Part shown: positions 9,709 through 19,089 of the stretch, one piece after another
How the letters are laid out: each line of letters opens with the position of its first letter
How positions within the stretch are numbered: the stretch's first letter is position 1
Source of the DNA: Acidobacteriota bacterium
Lineage (GTDB): Bacteria > Acidobacteriota > Terriglobia > Terriglobales > Acidobacteriaceae
DNA: 64,000 nucleotides
Reading direction: 5' to 3'
Assembly: GCA_021780315.1 (NCBI GenBank)
Contig: JAJXYY010000025.1
Location: 1 to 64,000 of the forward strand
The notes under the pieces: model-generated
Told to the model about the DNA's origin: nothing
What the model saw: only the letters and a program-made list of their open reading frames with translations
The model's database searches: none
Program-made: the position numbers and the translations under genes

Positions 9709-10358
9709 AGGCCACCCGCTGTACTCTTGCCCGCTCCACTACCGCCCGCGGCAATCGTCTTTTTGATATTGGCCTCGATCTCGTCCTTCGATCCCAGCCC
9801 CGCCGTCTCCTCCACTACCACCCCGTCCTTGTCTACGTAGAACGACATCGGCAGATAGTCCAGCCCGCCATACGCCGCCCCTACCTTGCTGTCCGACAGC
9901 AGAATCGGATACGTCACCCCCGTCTTCTGCGTCACCTTCGTAATCACGTCCTTGCCCGCATCCGAGTCATCCACTACCCCCAGAATCTCGAACCCCTGCC
10001 CCGCATACTGCGTCCGCAGTTGCTCAAACCATGGCATCTCAATCTTGCAAGGCGCACACCACGTCGCCCAGAAGTTCACCAACACCGCGCGCCCCTTGTA
10101 GTCGCTCAGCGAAACCTTCTTGCCATCCAGCGTCACCAGCGTAAACCCAGGAGCCAGCTTGCCCCGCAACTTCGGTCGATCTTCCCCATCGCTGCTCGCC
10201 GCTCCCGCCGCCCCACCCTTGTCCGGAACCAGAACTACATGGTTCTCCTCCGCCTTCTGCATCGCCATCCGGCGCTCCCGCAGATTATGCCAGCCCGCCC
10301 ACAACATCAGCGAAATCCCCACCACCATCAAGCCAACTACCAGAGTCGCACGCTTCAC
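9705..10358 (-). CDS. Membrane-anchored TlpA/ResA-type thioredoxin
   Basis: A 217-residue protein. One N-terminal transmembrane helix (about 5-22) is followed by a charged linker and a periplasmic thioredoxin fold. The redox motif WCAPC gives Cys101 and Cys104, and the cis-proline loop is LPMSF. The start is GTG at 10358, which has GGAGGA 8 nt upstream; an upstream ATG at 10379 lies before that SD and is less likely. A 4-nt overlap with the DsbD-N-like gene argues for a shared redox role, perhaps in cytochrome c maturation or disulfide isomerisation. Confidence 0.88.
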   Translation of the reverse strand: MKRATLVVGLMVVGISLMLWAGWHNLRERRMAMQKAEENHVVLVPDKGGAAGAASSDGEDRPKLRGKLAPGFTLVTLDGKKVSLSDYKGRAVLVNFWATWCAPCKIEMPWFEQLRTQYAGQGFEILGVVDDSDAGKDVITKVTQKTGVTYPILLSDSKVGAAYGGLDYLPMSFYVDKDGVVVEETAGLGSKDEIEANIKKTIAAGGSGAGKSTAGGL

Positions 10359-10475
10359 GTCGTCTATCCTCCACAACATCTGTCTATAAGTTTACTGCCA
10401 ACCAAGGCCCCGCGCCGCCCCATCCTCCCTGCCACCAACCCCCTCTGCTAGCATCGTCATGGTCACTAAACCAGC

Positions 10476-11465
10476 ATGCCCAATCATCCTCCAGCCACCG
10501 CCACCTCGCCCTCCGACTTCGTCCGCATCGAAGCCGCCGCGCTCCTCACCCTCGCCCAACGCCTCGACTCAACCCTTCAGGCCCCCTTCGCTCAGGCCAT
10601 CGCACTACTCCGCAACCCCAACCAACAGCACCGAACCCTCGTCACCGGCATCGGAAAATCAGGCATCATCGCCAGAAAAATCGCCGCCACCCTCCGCTCC
10701 ACCGGAACCCCCGCCCACTTCCTCCACCCCGCCGAAGCCATCCACGGAGACCTCGGCATGCTCGGCCCACACGACACCGTTCTCGCCCTCTCCTACAGCG
10801 GCGAAACCGACGAGATCCTCCGCCTGCTCCCCACCTTCCAGCGCCTCGGCAACCCCCTCATCGCACTCTGCGCCAACCCCGCATCGACCCTCGCCCTCGC
10901 CAGCCGAGTCGTCCTCGACACCTCCGTCGACACCGAAGCCTGCCCCCTCAACCTCGCCCCCACCGCCTCCACCACCGTCATGCTCGCCCTCGGCGACGCC
11001 CTCGCCCTCGAACTCTCACGCCTCCGCAACTTCCAGTCCACCGACTTCGCTGACCTCCATCCCGGCGGACGCCTCGGCAAACGCCTCGCCCGTGTCCGCG
11101 ACCTCATGCACTCCGGAGAAGCTCTCCCCCACGTCGCCCCCAACACCCCCATGCCTCAGGTCATCTACGAGATGTCCCGCAAAAAACTCGGCATGACCAC
11201 CGTCCTTGCCGCAGACCAAACCCTCCTCGGCATGATCTCCGATGGAGACCTCCGCCGCCTCCTCGAACGCGACGGCTCCAACCTTCTCGCCCACACCGCC
11301 AGCCAGATCATGAACCCCACCCCCATCACCATAGACCCTTCCGCATGGGCCGCCAACGCTCTCGCCCTCATGGAAGAACGCAAAATTACCTCACTGATCG
11401 TTACGAACCCCACCGGCCACGCACAAGGGGTCCTACACATCCACGACCTCTGGAAGCCAGCCTGA
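10476..11465 (+). CDS. kdsD: Arabinose-5-phosphate isomerase (KdsD/KpsF/GutQ)
   Basis: A 329-residue cytoplasmic enzyme converting ribulose 5-phosphate to arabinose 5-phosphate, the first step to Kdo for LPS. The N-terminal SIS domain (about 30-190) holds TGIGKSG, the HPAEAIHGDLGM motif with its conserved His residues, and SYSGET. Two CBS domains follow (about 205-325). The presence of this enzyme implies a Kdo-containing outer membrane. No other kds gene is in the window. Confidence 0.93.
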   Translation: MPNHPPATATSPSDFVRIEAAALLTLAQRLDSTLQAPFAQAIALLRNPNQQHRTLVTGIGKSGIIARKIAATLRSTGTPAHFLHPAEAIHGDLGMLGPHDTVLALSYSGETDEILRLLPTFQRLGNPLIALCANPASTLALASRVVLDTSVDTEACPLNLAPTASTTVMLALGDALALELSRLRNFQSTDFADLHPGGRLGKRLARVRDLMHSGEALPHVAPNTPMPQVIYEMSRKKLGMTTVLAADQTLLGMISDGDLRRLLERDGSNLLAHTASQIMNPTPITIDPSAWAANALALMEERKITSLIVTNPTGHAQGVLHIHDLWKPA

Positions 11466-11563
11466 CCAAGCAACACAGCTCAACGCCATCGCCCAGCAGG
11501 CAATTCCAAACCTTATCCTGTACCTGACCCCACCAACCCCACTTGCCGCCACCCGCACCAACC

Positions 11564-12379
11564 CTAGTGCGGAAGCTCTGCCCCCACCTTCACAACCTTC
11601 TCCACCTGCGGAGTCACCATCGTGCTGGTGTCCTTCATCGCAGCAATCGCCGCGTCATAACGGCCAGCAAGCGAGTTCATCCGAATGACAGCCATCTCTT
11701 CCAGCATCTTCATCCCGTCTTTCAAGTAGCTCATCCGGCTTCGCTCGTCATGACCCCACGTCACCGGAACCTCGCGAACCACATACTTCAGCTTCCGTGC
11801 AATAAACAGAATCTCCGGATCAAACCCCCACCGCTCAATCGTCTGCAAACGGAAGATCACCTGCGCAGCCGAACGCTTGAACGCCTTAAATCCACACTGC
11901 GTATCCTTGAACGGCAGACCCATCACCGTCCGCGTAATCCAGTTGAAACACCGTCCAAAAAACTGCCGGTACAACGGCTGATGAATCGTCTGCCGCGTGC
12001 GATCCATCCAACGCGATCCAATCGCAACATCCGCACCCGCTTCAATCGCCGCAATCAACCGCTCCGCCTCTTCCATCGGAGCCGACAGATCCGCATCGGT
12101 AAACATCACAATTTCGCCCGCCGCCTGTAGCAACCCGTTCCGAACCGAATATCCTTTGCCCTTGTTCCCAGGATTCTGAATCAGGTGCAGCCGCGGATGA
12201 TGCTCCATCCAGCGCTTCACTATCGCCGACGTATCGTCCTTCGATCCATCATCCACAACCAGCACTTCCGCATCCCAGCCCCGCTCCGCAACGCAGCTCA
12301 TTACACGCTCCAAAGCTTCTTCAATGCGTGCGCTCTCGTTATACGCCGGAATTACTATGCTCAACCGTGGATACGCCAT
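11564..12379 (-). CDS. Family 2 glycosyltransferase, dolichyl-phosphate-sugar-synthase-like
   Basis: A 271-residue GT-A enzyme. It opens with LSIVIPAYNE and has VVDDGS, the metal-binding FTDADLSAP, GSRWM and a QCGFKAFKR motif typical of ALG5/DPM1-like prenyl-phosphate glycosyltransferases. It probably loads a sugar onto a polyprenyl phosphate at the inner membrane. No transmembrane helix is evident. The ATG at 12379 is preceded by GAGG and AAGG; an upstream in-frame start at 12418 adds 13 atypical residues. The donor and acceptor sugars cannot be told. Confidence 0.88.
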   Translation of the reverse strand: MAYPRLSIVIPAYNESARIEEALERVMSCVAERGWDAEVLVVDDGSKDDTSAIVKRWMEHHPRLHLIQNPGNKGKGYSVRNGLLQAAGEIVMFTDADLSAPMEEAERLIAAIEAGADVAIGSRWMDRTRQTIHQPLYRQFFGRCFNWITRTVMGLPFKDTQCGFKAFKRSAAQVIFRLQTIERWGFDPEILFIARKLKYVVREVPVTWGHDERSRMSYLKDGMKMLEEMAVIRMNSLAGRYDAAIAAMKDTSTMVTPQVEKVVKVGAELPH

Positions 12380-12464
12380 AAACCTTGCCTCGCCGTGCCC
12401 ACCGCCTACGCAGTACACGTTTTATTCAGTAGTAGGGGAGTCGGCTGCTACACCGGCCTTAATC

Positions 12465-12496
12465 ATACTGTAACCGTTAGACGCTCGATACAGTAT
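12465..12496. promoter_or_regulatory. Inverted repeat ATACTGTA-N16-TACAGTAT
   Basis: Two perfect 8-bp inverted arms (12465-12472, 12489-12496) lie between the divergent glycosyltransferase and sppA genes. The spacing suits a dimeric regulator. No regulator gene is nearby and the function is unproven. Confidence 0.35.
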
Positions 12497-12664
12497 TCCG
12501 TACTATTTCTTTCCGCAGCCAGCGCACCATCGGCTGCTCACGCCCCGATCACCACATTCCAGCCCTCCCCACCCCTGCTACACTCCTCCCTAGCACGATC
12601 GTCAACATACAAAGCAACACCAGAAACTGCAGAACCGACACCACCACCAAACAGGACAGCCGAC

Positions 12665-13660
12665 ATGACGGACAACTTCGCGCCGCAGCCCCCGCCACCG
12701 CCACCTCCCCCAGCAGCCTTCAGCGGATATCGGCCGAACCCTCAGCAGCCCTACCCCTACAGCTACAGCCCACCCCGCCGACGCTCGCCTTGGCTCTACC
12801 TCGGCATCATCCTCGTCTCCATCGCCGTCCTCACCACCATCGCCTCCTGGCTCACCCTCCGCTCCTCCTCAGGCTTCACCATCAGCAACAACCAGATCGC
12901 CGTCATCGACGTCGACGGCATCATCCTTGACGCTGAAAAGATAGACACCCAACTACGCAAGTTCGGCGAAGACTCCTCCGTCAAAGCCATCATCCTCCAC
13001 ATCAACTCCCCCGGCGGCGGTGCCGCGGCCTCCCAGGAGATCTACCACGAGGTCCTACGCGTCCGTCAGGAAAACCACAAGAAGATCGTCGCCTCCGTCG
13101 AGTCCGTCGGAGCCTCCGGAGCCTACTACATCGCCTCCGCCTGCGACAAAATCTACGCCAACGACGCCTCCGTCGTCGGCTCCATCGGCGTCATCATGGA
13201 GTGGACCAACTACGGAGACCTCATGCGCTGGGCCAAACTCAAAAACGTCATCGTCCACGCCGGAGAGCTCAAAGACGCCGGTGACCCCAGCCGCGACATG
13301 ACCCCCAAAGAACAAGCCTACTTCCAATCCCTCGTCGACAACATGTACACCCAGTTCGTTCACGACGTCGCCACCGGACGCCACAGCACCGACGACAAAA
13401 TCCGCCCTCTCGCCACCGGACAGGTCTGGACCGGACAACAATCCCTCAACCTCGGCCTCATCGACAAGATCGGTGGATACCGCATCGCACTCATCGATAC
13501 CGCCCGCAGCGTCGGTATCTCCGGAGAACCCAACGTCGTCCGCCCCGCCAGCACCAAACGCAGCCTCCTCAGCATCCTCACCTCCGACGGACAAGACCTC
13601 TTCCCCAACCCCTCCCAACTCCTCAACCAGGCCCCAGGCTTCTATTTCATGTGGAAATAA
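12665..13660 (+). CDS. sppA: Signal peptide peptidase SppA
   Basis: A 331-residue membrane serine protease that degrades leftover signal peptides. A Pro-rich cytoplasmic N-terminus (1-40) precedes a transmembrane helix (about 42-62) and one SppA catalytic domain. The nucleophile Ser151 in GASGAYYIA and base Lys203 in GELKDAGDPSR are 52 residues apart, as in the short B. subtilis-type enzyme. The ATG at 12665 has AGGAC upstream; the frame is open back to 12185 but that part is not protein-like. With LepB this covers both cutting and clearing of signal peptides. Confidence 0.95.
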   Translation: MTDNFAPQPPPPPPPPAAFSGYRPNPQQPYPYSYSPPRRRSPWLYLGIILVSIAVLTTIASWLTLRSSSGFTISNNQIAVIDVDGIILDAEKIDTQLRKFGEDSSVKAIILHINSPGGGAAASQEIYHEVLRVRQENHKKIVASVESVGASGAYYIASACDKIYANDASVVGSIGVIMEWTNYGDLMRWAKLKNVIVHAGELKDAGDPSRDMTPKEQAYFQSLVDNMYTQFVHDVATGRHSTDDKIRPLATGQVWTGQQSLNLGLIDKIGGYRIALIDTARSVGISGEPNVVRPASTKRSLLSILTSDGQDLFPNPSQLLNQAPGFYFMWK

Positions 13661-13709
13661 ACTCCGCTAACTCCCCCTCCAAAGCCCTTGACCACCGTCT
13701 AAATCAACA

Positions 13710-13735
13710 GCCTCGCGCACTTCGGGGCTTTTTTT
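13710..13735 (+). terminator. Rho-independent terminator after sppA
   Basis: A 6-bp stem (GCCTCG with CGGGGC, one G:T pair), 7-nt loop, then seven T residues. It lies 50 nt after the sppA stop. Confidence 0.8.
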
Positions 13736-13837
13736 GTCGCCAAGTAGACTCAAACCCCAGCTTTTTGCATCACATACACATATGGCCGTCGACACAAATG
13801 TTCCGCTACTATATTTCTCGTACAGCTCCATCCCATC

Positions 13838-13843
13838 TATAAT
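13838..13843 (+). promoter_or_regulatory. Consensus -10 box TATAAT before the HU-family gene
   Basis: A perfect TATAAT 63 bp upstream of the start codon. The -35 (TTCTCG, 17-bp spacer) is poor, so the promoter call rests on the -10. Confidence 0.45.
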
Positions 13844-13905
13844 CAGTAGCATAGTAGTGGACACCCTAGCCGCTCACTCCTCCCCCAACGAAAGGAACTC
13901 CCCCC

Positions 13906-14241
13906 ATGACGAAAGCTGATCTGGTCGACAAAGTCACCGCCCTCGGCGATCTCACCCGCCGCGACGGAGAAATCATCGTTGATACCCTCTTCGACTCCGT
14001 CATCGGAGCCCTCAAGTCAGGCGACAAAATCGAAATCCGCGGCTTCGGAAGCTTCCGCACTCGCCAACGCAATGCGCGTATCGGTCGCAACCCCAAAACT
14101 GGCGAAAAAGTCGACGTGCCCGCAAAACGCGTCCCCTTCTTCAAGCCTTCCAAGGAACTGCGAGACTCCGTAAACCCCGGAACCCACGCCACTCCCATCG
14201 ATCCCAATCACATCGACCCTCACCATCCACCAGCCATGTAA
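13906..14241 (+). CDS. HU/IHF-family DNA-binding protein
   Basis: A 111-residue nucleoid protein. Residues 1-92 form a standard HU/IHF unit with GFGSF (46-50) and the RNPKTGE beta-arm (61-67) that intercalates DNA at its proline. A tail of about 18 residues rich in His, Pro and Asp (after residue 93) is absent from typical 90-residue HU. AAAGGA precedes the ATG at good spacing. HU versus IHF-alpha cannot be decided from sequence alone. Confidence 0.93.
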   Translation: MTKADLVDKVTALGDLTRRDGEIIVDTLFDSVIGALKSGDKIEIRGFGSFRTRQRNARIGRNPKTGEKVDVPAKRVPFFKPSKELRDSVNPGTHATPIDPNHIDPHHPPAM

Positions 14242-14259
14242 GCCATGGCACCAAAATCA

Positions 14260-14288
14260 TAAGGCCGAGCGTCTCCCGCTCGGCCTTA
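14260..14288. terminator. Bidirectional hairpin between the HU-family gene and pgeF
   Basis: A 12-bp stem (TAAGGCCGAGCG and its complement) with a 5-nt loop. It lies between the convergent genes, 18 nt from the HU stop and 7 nt from the pgeF stop. Confidence 0.85.
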
Positions 14289-14295
14289 ATCCTCC

Positions 14296-15144
14296 CTACA
14301 CCACCGTTCCCACCACACTCAACATCCGCCCCGTCACACCCCGCTCCACGCGGTGTGAAAAATACCGCCTGCCCTCAACACTGCCAACACCCGCACACCC
14401 AGTACACTCACCCACCACCGCAATCCGCTCTACCCCCACCCCGGCCGCCAACAACTGACGTCGGTTCGCCTCCCACAGATCCAGCCGTATCGCTCCCCCT
14501 TCCTCCGCAAACAGCGACGCCCCATACTCGAACCCCGCCGCAAACTCGTCACGCACCTCCCCCCCCACCGAATAGCAGCAAGCCCCAATGCTCGGCCCCA
14601 CAGCCGCCACCAAATCCTCCACACGCGTCCCAAACTCCTCGGACATACTAGCCACACCCCGCTCGACAATCCGCGCCACCGTCCCCCGCCAGCCCGCATG
14701 GAAGGCCCCCACCACCCGCCGCTTGACATCCACCACCAGCACCGGAACGCAATCCGCCGTCTGCACCCCCAGCAGCACCCCCGGTATACCCGTCAGCAGA
14801 CCATCCGCCTCCCACACCGCCTTCCCCTCCTCCGTCTCCAGCCTCCCCTCCAAAGCCCCATCGCTCTCCCGCACCACCCTGCTCCCCCCGGAATGAACCT
14901 GCCGAACCGTGACCAGCGCAGAGCCACCTTCACCACACATTTCTCCACAAACTGTCCGTCGAAAACGTCGCCGATTCTCGCGGACCAAAGCCGCGTCGTC
15001 GTCCGCTGTAAAGCCCAGATTCAGATCCATCCCCTCATAAACGCTGGAAACTCCGCCAAATCGCGTACTAAACCCATGGCGCAGCCATCCATACTGCTCC
15101 CATCCCGCCACCCGTACCACCTGCAACTCCCGCCCCATCATCAT
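14296..15144 (-). CDS. pgeF: Peptidoglycan editing factor PgeF (YfiH, laccase-domain)
   Basis: A 282-residue protein of the multicopper-polyphenol-oxidase-like family. In E. coli YfiH corrects L-Ser misincorporated for L-Ala in muropeptides. The metal triad is visible: His84 in QVHSG, Cys132 in TADCVP and His149 in HAGWRG. GPSIGACCY also matches the family. Three ATG codons in a row begin the gene; GAGG lies 8 nt before the first. A cytoplasmic location is expected, since no signal peptide is seen. Confidence 0.93.
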   Translation of the reverse strand: MMMGRELQVVRVAGWEQYGWLRHGFSTRFGGVSSVYEGMDLNLGFTADDDAALVRENRRRFRRTVCGEMCGEGGSALVTVRQVHSGGSRVVRESDGALEGRLETEEGKAVWEADGLLTGIPGVLLGVQTADCVPVLVVDVKRRVVGAFHAGWRGTVARIVERGVASMSEEFGTRVEDLVAAVGPSIGACCYSVGGEVRDEFAAGFEYGASLFAEEGGAIRLDLWEANRRQLLAAGVGVERIAVVGECTGCAGVGSVEGRRYFSHRVERGVTGRMLSVVGTVV

Positions 15145-15311
15145 CGAATCCCCTCTCTACTTCAAACTATTCATTTATAAGTACTTACCGGAAATAAAGC
15201 AGCACATGACTCACCTTCGACACATCCCCACGTCTACCGTACAGTGCAACATGCAAATTCCACCATAACCCCTCCAACTACCAGCCGGAAGTCCTTTGCT
15301 TCAAACAACAT

Positions 15312-15340
15312 TTGCATCCTGACCTGCGGGTCTGTAAGAT
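15312..15340 (+). promoter_or_regulatory. Sigma-70-type promoter for aroDE
   Basis: TTGCAT (15312-15317), a 17-bp spacer and TAAGAT (15335-15340). The start site would fall near 15347, leaving only about 8 nt of leader before the ATG at 15356. Confidence 0.65.
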
Positions 15341-15355
15341 ACCGCGATTGTAGCT

Positions 15356-17002
15356 ATGAGAACGAACGTGCCCACAGTTGTCCCCCAATCGCTCCGTCCG
15401 CGTATCGGTAAAGTCTGTGTCGCCATCACCGGCAGCACCTCGGCCGAGATGTTTGAAAAGGCCTCTTCTGTAGTCAAAGAGTCCCCATTCCTCGAGTTTC
15501 GCCTAGATTACCTCGACAAACCTCTCCTCGCCCTGCCCAAACTCAAGCATTTCCTCGCCGATAACACTGCCGCCACCGTCATCGCCACCTGCCGTCGCGA
15601 AGCCTTCGGCGGCAAATTCACCGGCTCCGTCGCCGCTGAACTAGAGATCCTCATCAAAGCCGCTGAAGCCGGCTGCCAGATAGTCGACCTAGAACTGGAG
15701 TCGGCTGAGTCCCTCAAGAAGCCAGAGATCGTCAAGCTCCGCGACACCGGCGTAGCCATTATTGTCAGTCACCACGACTTCAATGCCACCAAGGATCTGG
15801 ACGCTGTCTTCGCTCGTATGGAACCCTTTGCGCCCGATTTCTACAAAATCGTGCCTACAGCCAAGTCCCTCTCTGACAACGTAACCCTTATGCGCTTCCT
15901 GGAGCGTATGGACCATCACTCCAACATCATTGCTATTTGCATGGGCGAACCCGGCATCATCTCCCGCGTGCTTGGCGTGCGCTCCGGGAGCGCATTCACT
16001 TTCGCAGCCGCTACCGCTGGTGAGGAGACTGGTCCCGGACAAATCGCAGCCCGTACCCTGATCGAAACCTATCGTATTGACCAGGTCGATCAAGCAACGA
16101 AGATCTATGGTGTCGCAGGCAACCCGATCCGCAGTTCCCTCTCCCCCCTGATGATGAACACGGCCTTCCGCCGTGAAACTGTCAACGCAGTCTACCTCGC
16201 GCTGCAGACCACCAAACTAGCCGACCTGCTCAAGCTGGTCCACGAAATCCCCATTCAGGGCCTCAGCGTCACCATGCCGCTCAAGCAGGAGATCATGGCT
16301 CACCTTGAGCGCACCGATCCACTCTCCGCCAAAATTGGTGCCTGTAACACCGTCCTCCGTCAGGACGGCAAGCTCTACGGCTTCAATACCGACGTTGCAG
16401 GCATCACCGGTCCGCTCGAAAAGCGAATGTCTATTCGAGGAGCAAAAATTCTCGTCCTCGGGGCAGGTGGCGCCGCTCGGGCAGCCGTCTTCGGCCTGCG
16501 CGACAAGGGGGCCGATGTCTTCATACTCAATCGCACCCCAGAAACCGCACAGAAGCTTGCCAAGCAGTCCGGAGCGAAGACCATCAAGAAGGAAGCCATC
16601 GCCAAAACCCCCTTCGATGTCATCATTAACGCCACACCTATTGGCATGGCGGGCAACAAGGCTACTCAGCTTCTTGAAGCGAAAGACCTCAACACCAAAC
16701 TGGTATTTGATCTCGTCTACAACCCCCTCGAAACCCCGCTCCTCCGCATGGCTCGCCAACAGAACATCCCCATCATCACCGGCATCGAGATGTTCGTCCA
16801 GCAGGGAGCGCGCCAATTCGAAATCTTCACGGGCAAACCAGCTCCAGAAGAAGAGATGCTGCGTGTCGTCATTCATGCTCTCCGACAGCAGGCAGAAGCG
16901 GCACCGGAACCCGAACCAAAATCTACAACCACTAAAACCGAAGTTAAACCAACATTCAAATCAACAGCCAAAGCCCCAGTCAAGCCTAAAAAGAAGGCCT
17001 GA
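15356..17002 (+). CDS. aroDE: Fused 3-dehydroquinate dehydratase (type I)-shikimate dehydrogenase
   Basis: A 548-residue bifunctional enzyme for steps 3 and 4 of the shikimate pathway. Residues about 15-240 are type I dehydroquinase, with His140 in SHHDF and Schiff-base Lys164 in FYKIVPTA. Residues about 248-500 are AroE, with substrate-site Lys310 in TMPLK, Asp346 in NTDVAG, the NADP loop GAGGAARA (369-376) and NRT (392-394). A Pro/Lys/Thr-rich tail (about 510-548) ends in PKKKA. The domain order is that of the plant DHQ-SDH enzyme. aroB (43984) and aroC (58630) are elsewhere in the window. Confidence 0.95.
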   Translation: MRTNVPTVVPQSLRPRIGKVCVAITGSTSAEMFEKASSVVKESPFLEFRLDYLDKPLLALPKLKHFLADNTAATVIATCRREAFGGKFTGSVAAELEILIKAAEAGCQIVDLELESAESLKKPEIVKLRDTGVAIIVSHHDFNATKDLDAVFARMEPFAPDFYKIVPTAKSLSDNVTLMRFLERMDHHSNIIAICMGEPGIISRVLGVRSGSAFTFAAATAGEETGPGQIAARTLIETYRIDQVDQATKIYGVAGNPIRSSLSPLMMNTAFRRETVNAVYLALQTTKLADLLKLVHEIPIQGLSVTMPLKQEIMAHLERTDPLSAKIGACNTVLRQDGKLYGFNTDVAGITGPLEKRMSIRGAKILVLGAGGAARAAVFGLRDKGADVFILNRTPETAQKLAKQSGAKTIKKEAIAKTPFDVIINATPIGMAGNKATQLLEAKDLNTKLVFDLVYNPLETPLLRMARQQNIPIITGIEMFVQQGARQFEIFTGKPAPEEEMLRVVIHALRQQAEAAPEPEPKSTTTKTEVKPTFKSTAKAPVKPKKKA

Positions 17003-17021
17003 CATCAACTCCGGCAGGAAA

Positions 17022-17055
17022 AAGAAGGCCCGGCTATATAGCCGGGCCTTCTTTT
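17022..17055. terminator. Bidirectional terminator between aroDE and the atp operon
   Basis: A 13-bp perfect stem (17022-17034 with 17041-17053) with loop TATATA and terminal A/T runs. It closes aroDE on plus and the ATP synthase operon on minus (atpC stop 30 nt away). Confidence 0.92.
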
Positions 17056-17084
17056 CGCTTGACGTCGCTAGCTTGTACTACAAA

Positions 17085-17519
17085 CTAGCTGCTTTTACCT
17101 TCAGCCGAAGCAATCTTTTCCTCAGCCTGCCGAGTCACCGCATTGGCCTCATCGTACTTTGATCCATCATCGCCTGCCTCATGCCACAGCTTTTCGCCAG
17201 CCTGCATCTCAAGCTTGGCTTGAGCGACATCAATTTCATTCGGATGGAGCGCTGTCTCCGCAAGAATCGTCACTCGCTCCGGCAGTACTTCTACAAAACC
17301 CCAGGCGACAAAAAACTTCTGCTCCCCTGCAGTCCCGCCGTGCAGTCGCACCTCTCCAGCACCCAACTCCGTCAACAACGGAGCATGACCATACAGCGCC
17401 TCAAGATACCCTGACATCGACGGCAACTCCACCGCCTCCGCAGTCGCATCCAGAAGGACACGATCCGGCGTTACCAGTCGTACCGCCAATAGACCCGAAT
17501 TGTTTGCACTCTCAGCCAT
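17085..17519 (-). CDS. atpC: ATP synthase epsilon subunit
   Basis: A 144-residue F1 central-stalk subunit. It has the N-terminal beta-sandwich motifs LVTPDRVLLD and GYLEALYGHAPLLTELG, and a helical C-terminal domain. It couples gamma rotation to the c-ring and can inhibit hydrolysis. It is the last gene of the minus-strand operon, 72 bp after atpD. That gap holds a GGGARTA repeat. Confidence 0.95.
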   Translation of the reverse strand: MAESANNSGLLAVRLVTPDRVLLDATAEAVELPSMSGYLEALYGHAPLLTELGAGEVRLHGGTAGEQKFFVAWGFVEVLPERVTILAETALHPNEIDVAQAKLEMQAGEKLWHEAGDDGSKYDEANAVTRQAEEKIASAEGKSS

Positions 17520-17566
17520 ATAACTGTCGGGTCTTCTGGAGCAGCAGGCAAATTCTGCTACTCCAG

Positions 17567-17591
17567 CTTCCCTACTCCCTATTCCCTGCTC
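17567..17591 (-). repeat. GGGARTA heptad repeat after the atpD stop codon, copy 2
   Basis: On minus, AGAGCAGGGAATAGGGAGTA and a further GGG begin directly after the atpD TAA. It is nearly the same as the copy behind lepB (3863-3897), with the heptads in a different order. Confidence 0.65.
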
Positions 17592-19052
<1,461 letters not shown>

Positions 19053-19089
19053 TCAAACTAAAAACGTCTCATTGTCTACGCAACCACTC

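Noticed and set aside
12185-12664. 160-codon upstream extension of the sppA frame
   Set aside because: It overlaps the divergent glycosyltransferase start, is not protein-like, and a good start with SD exists at 12665.
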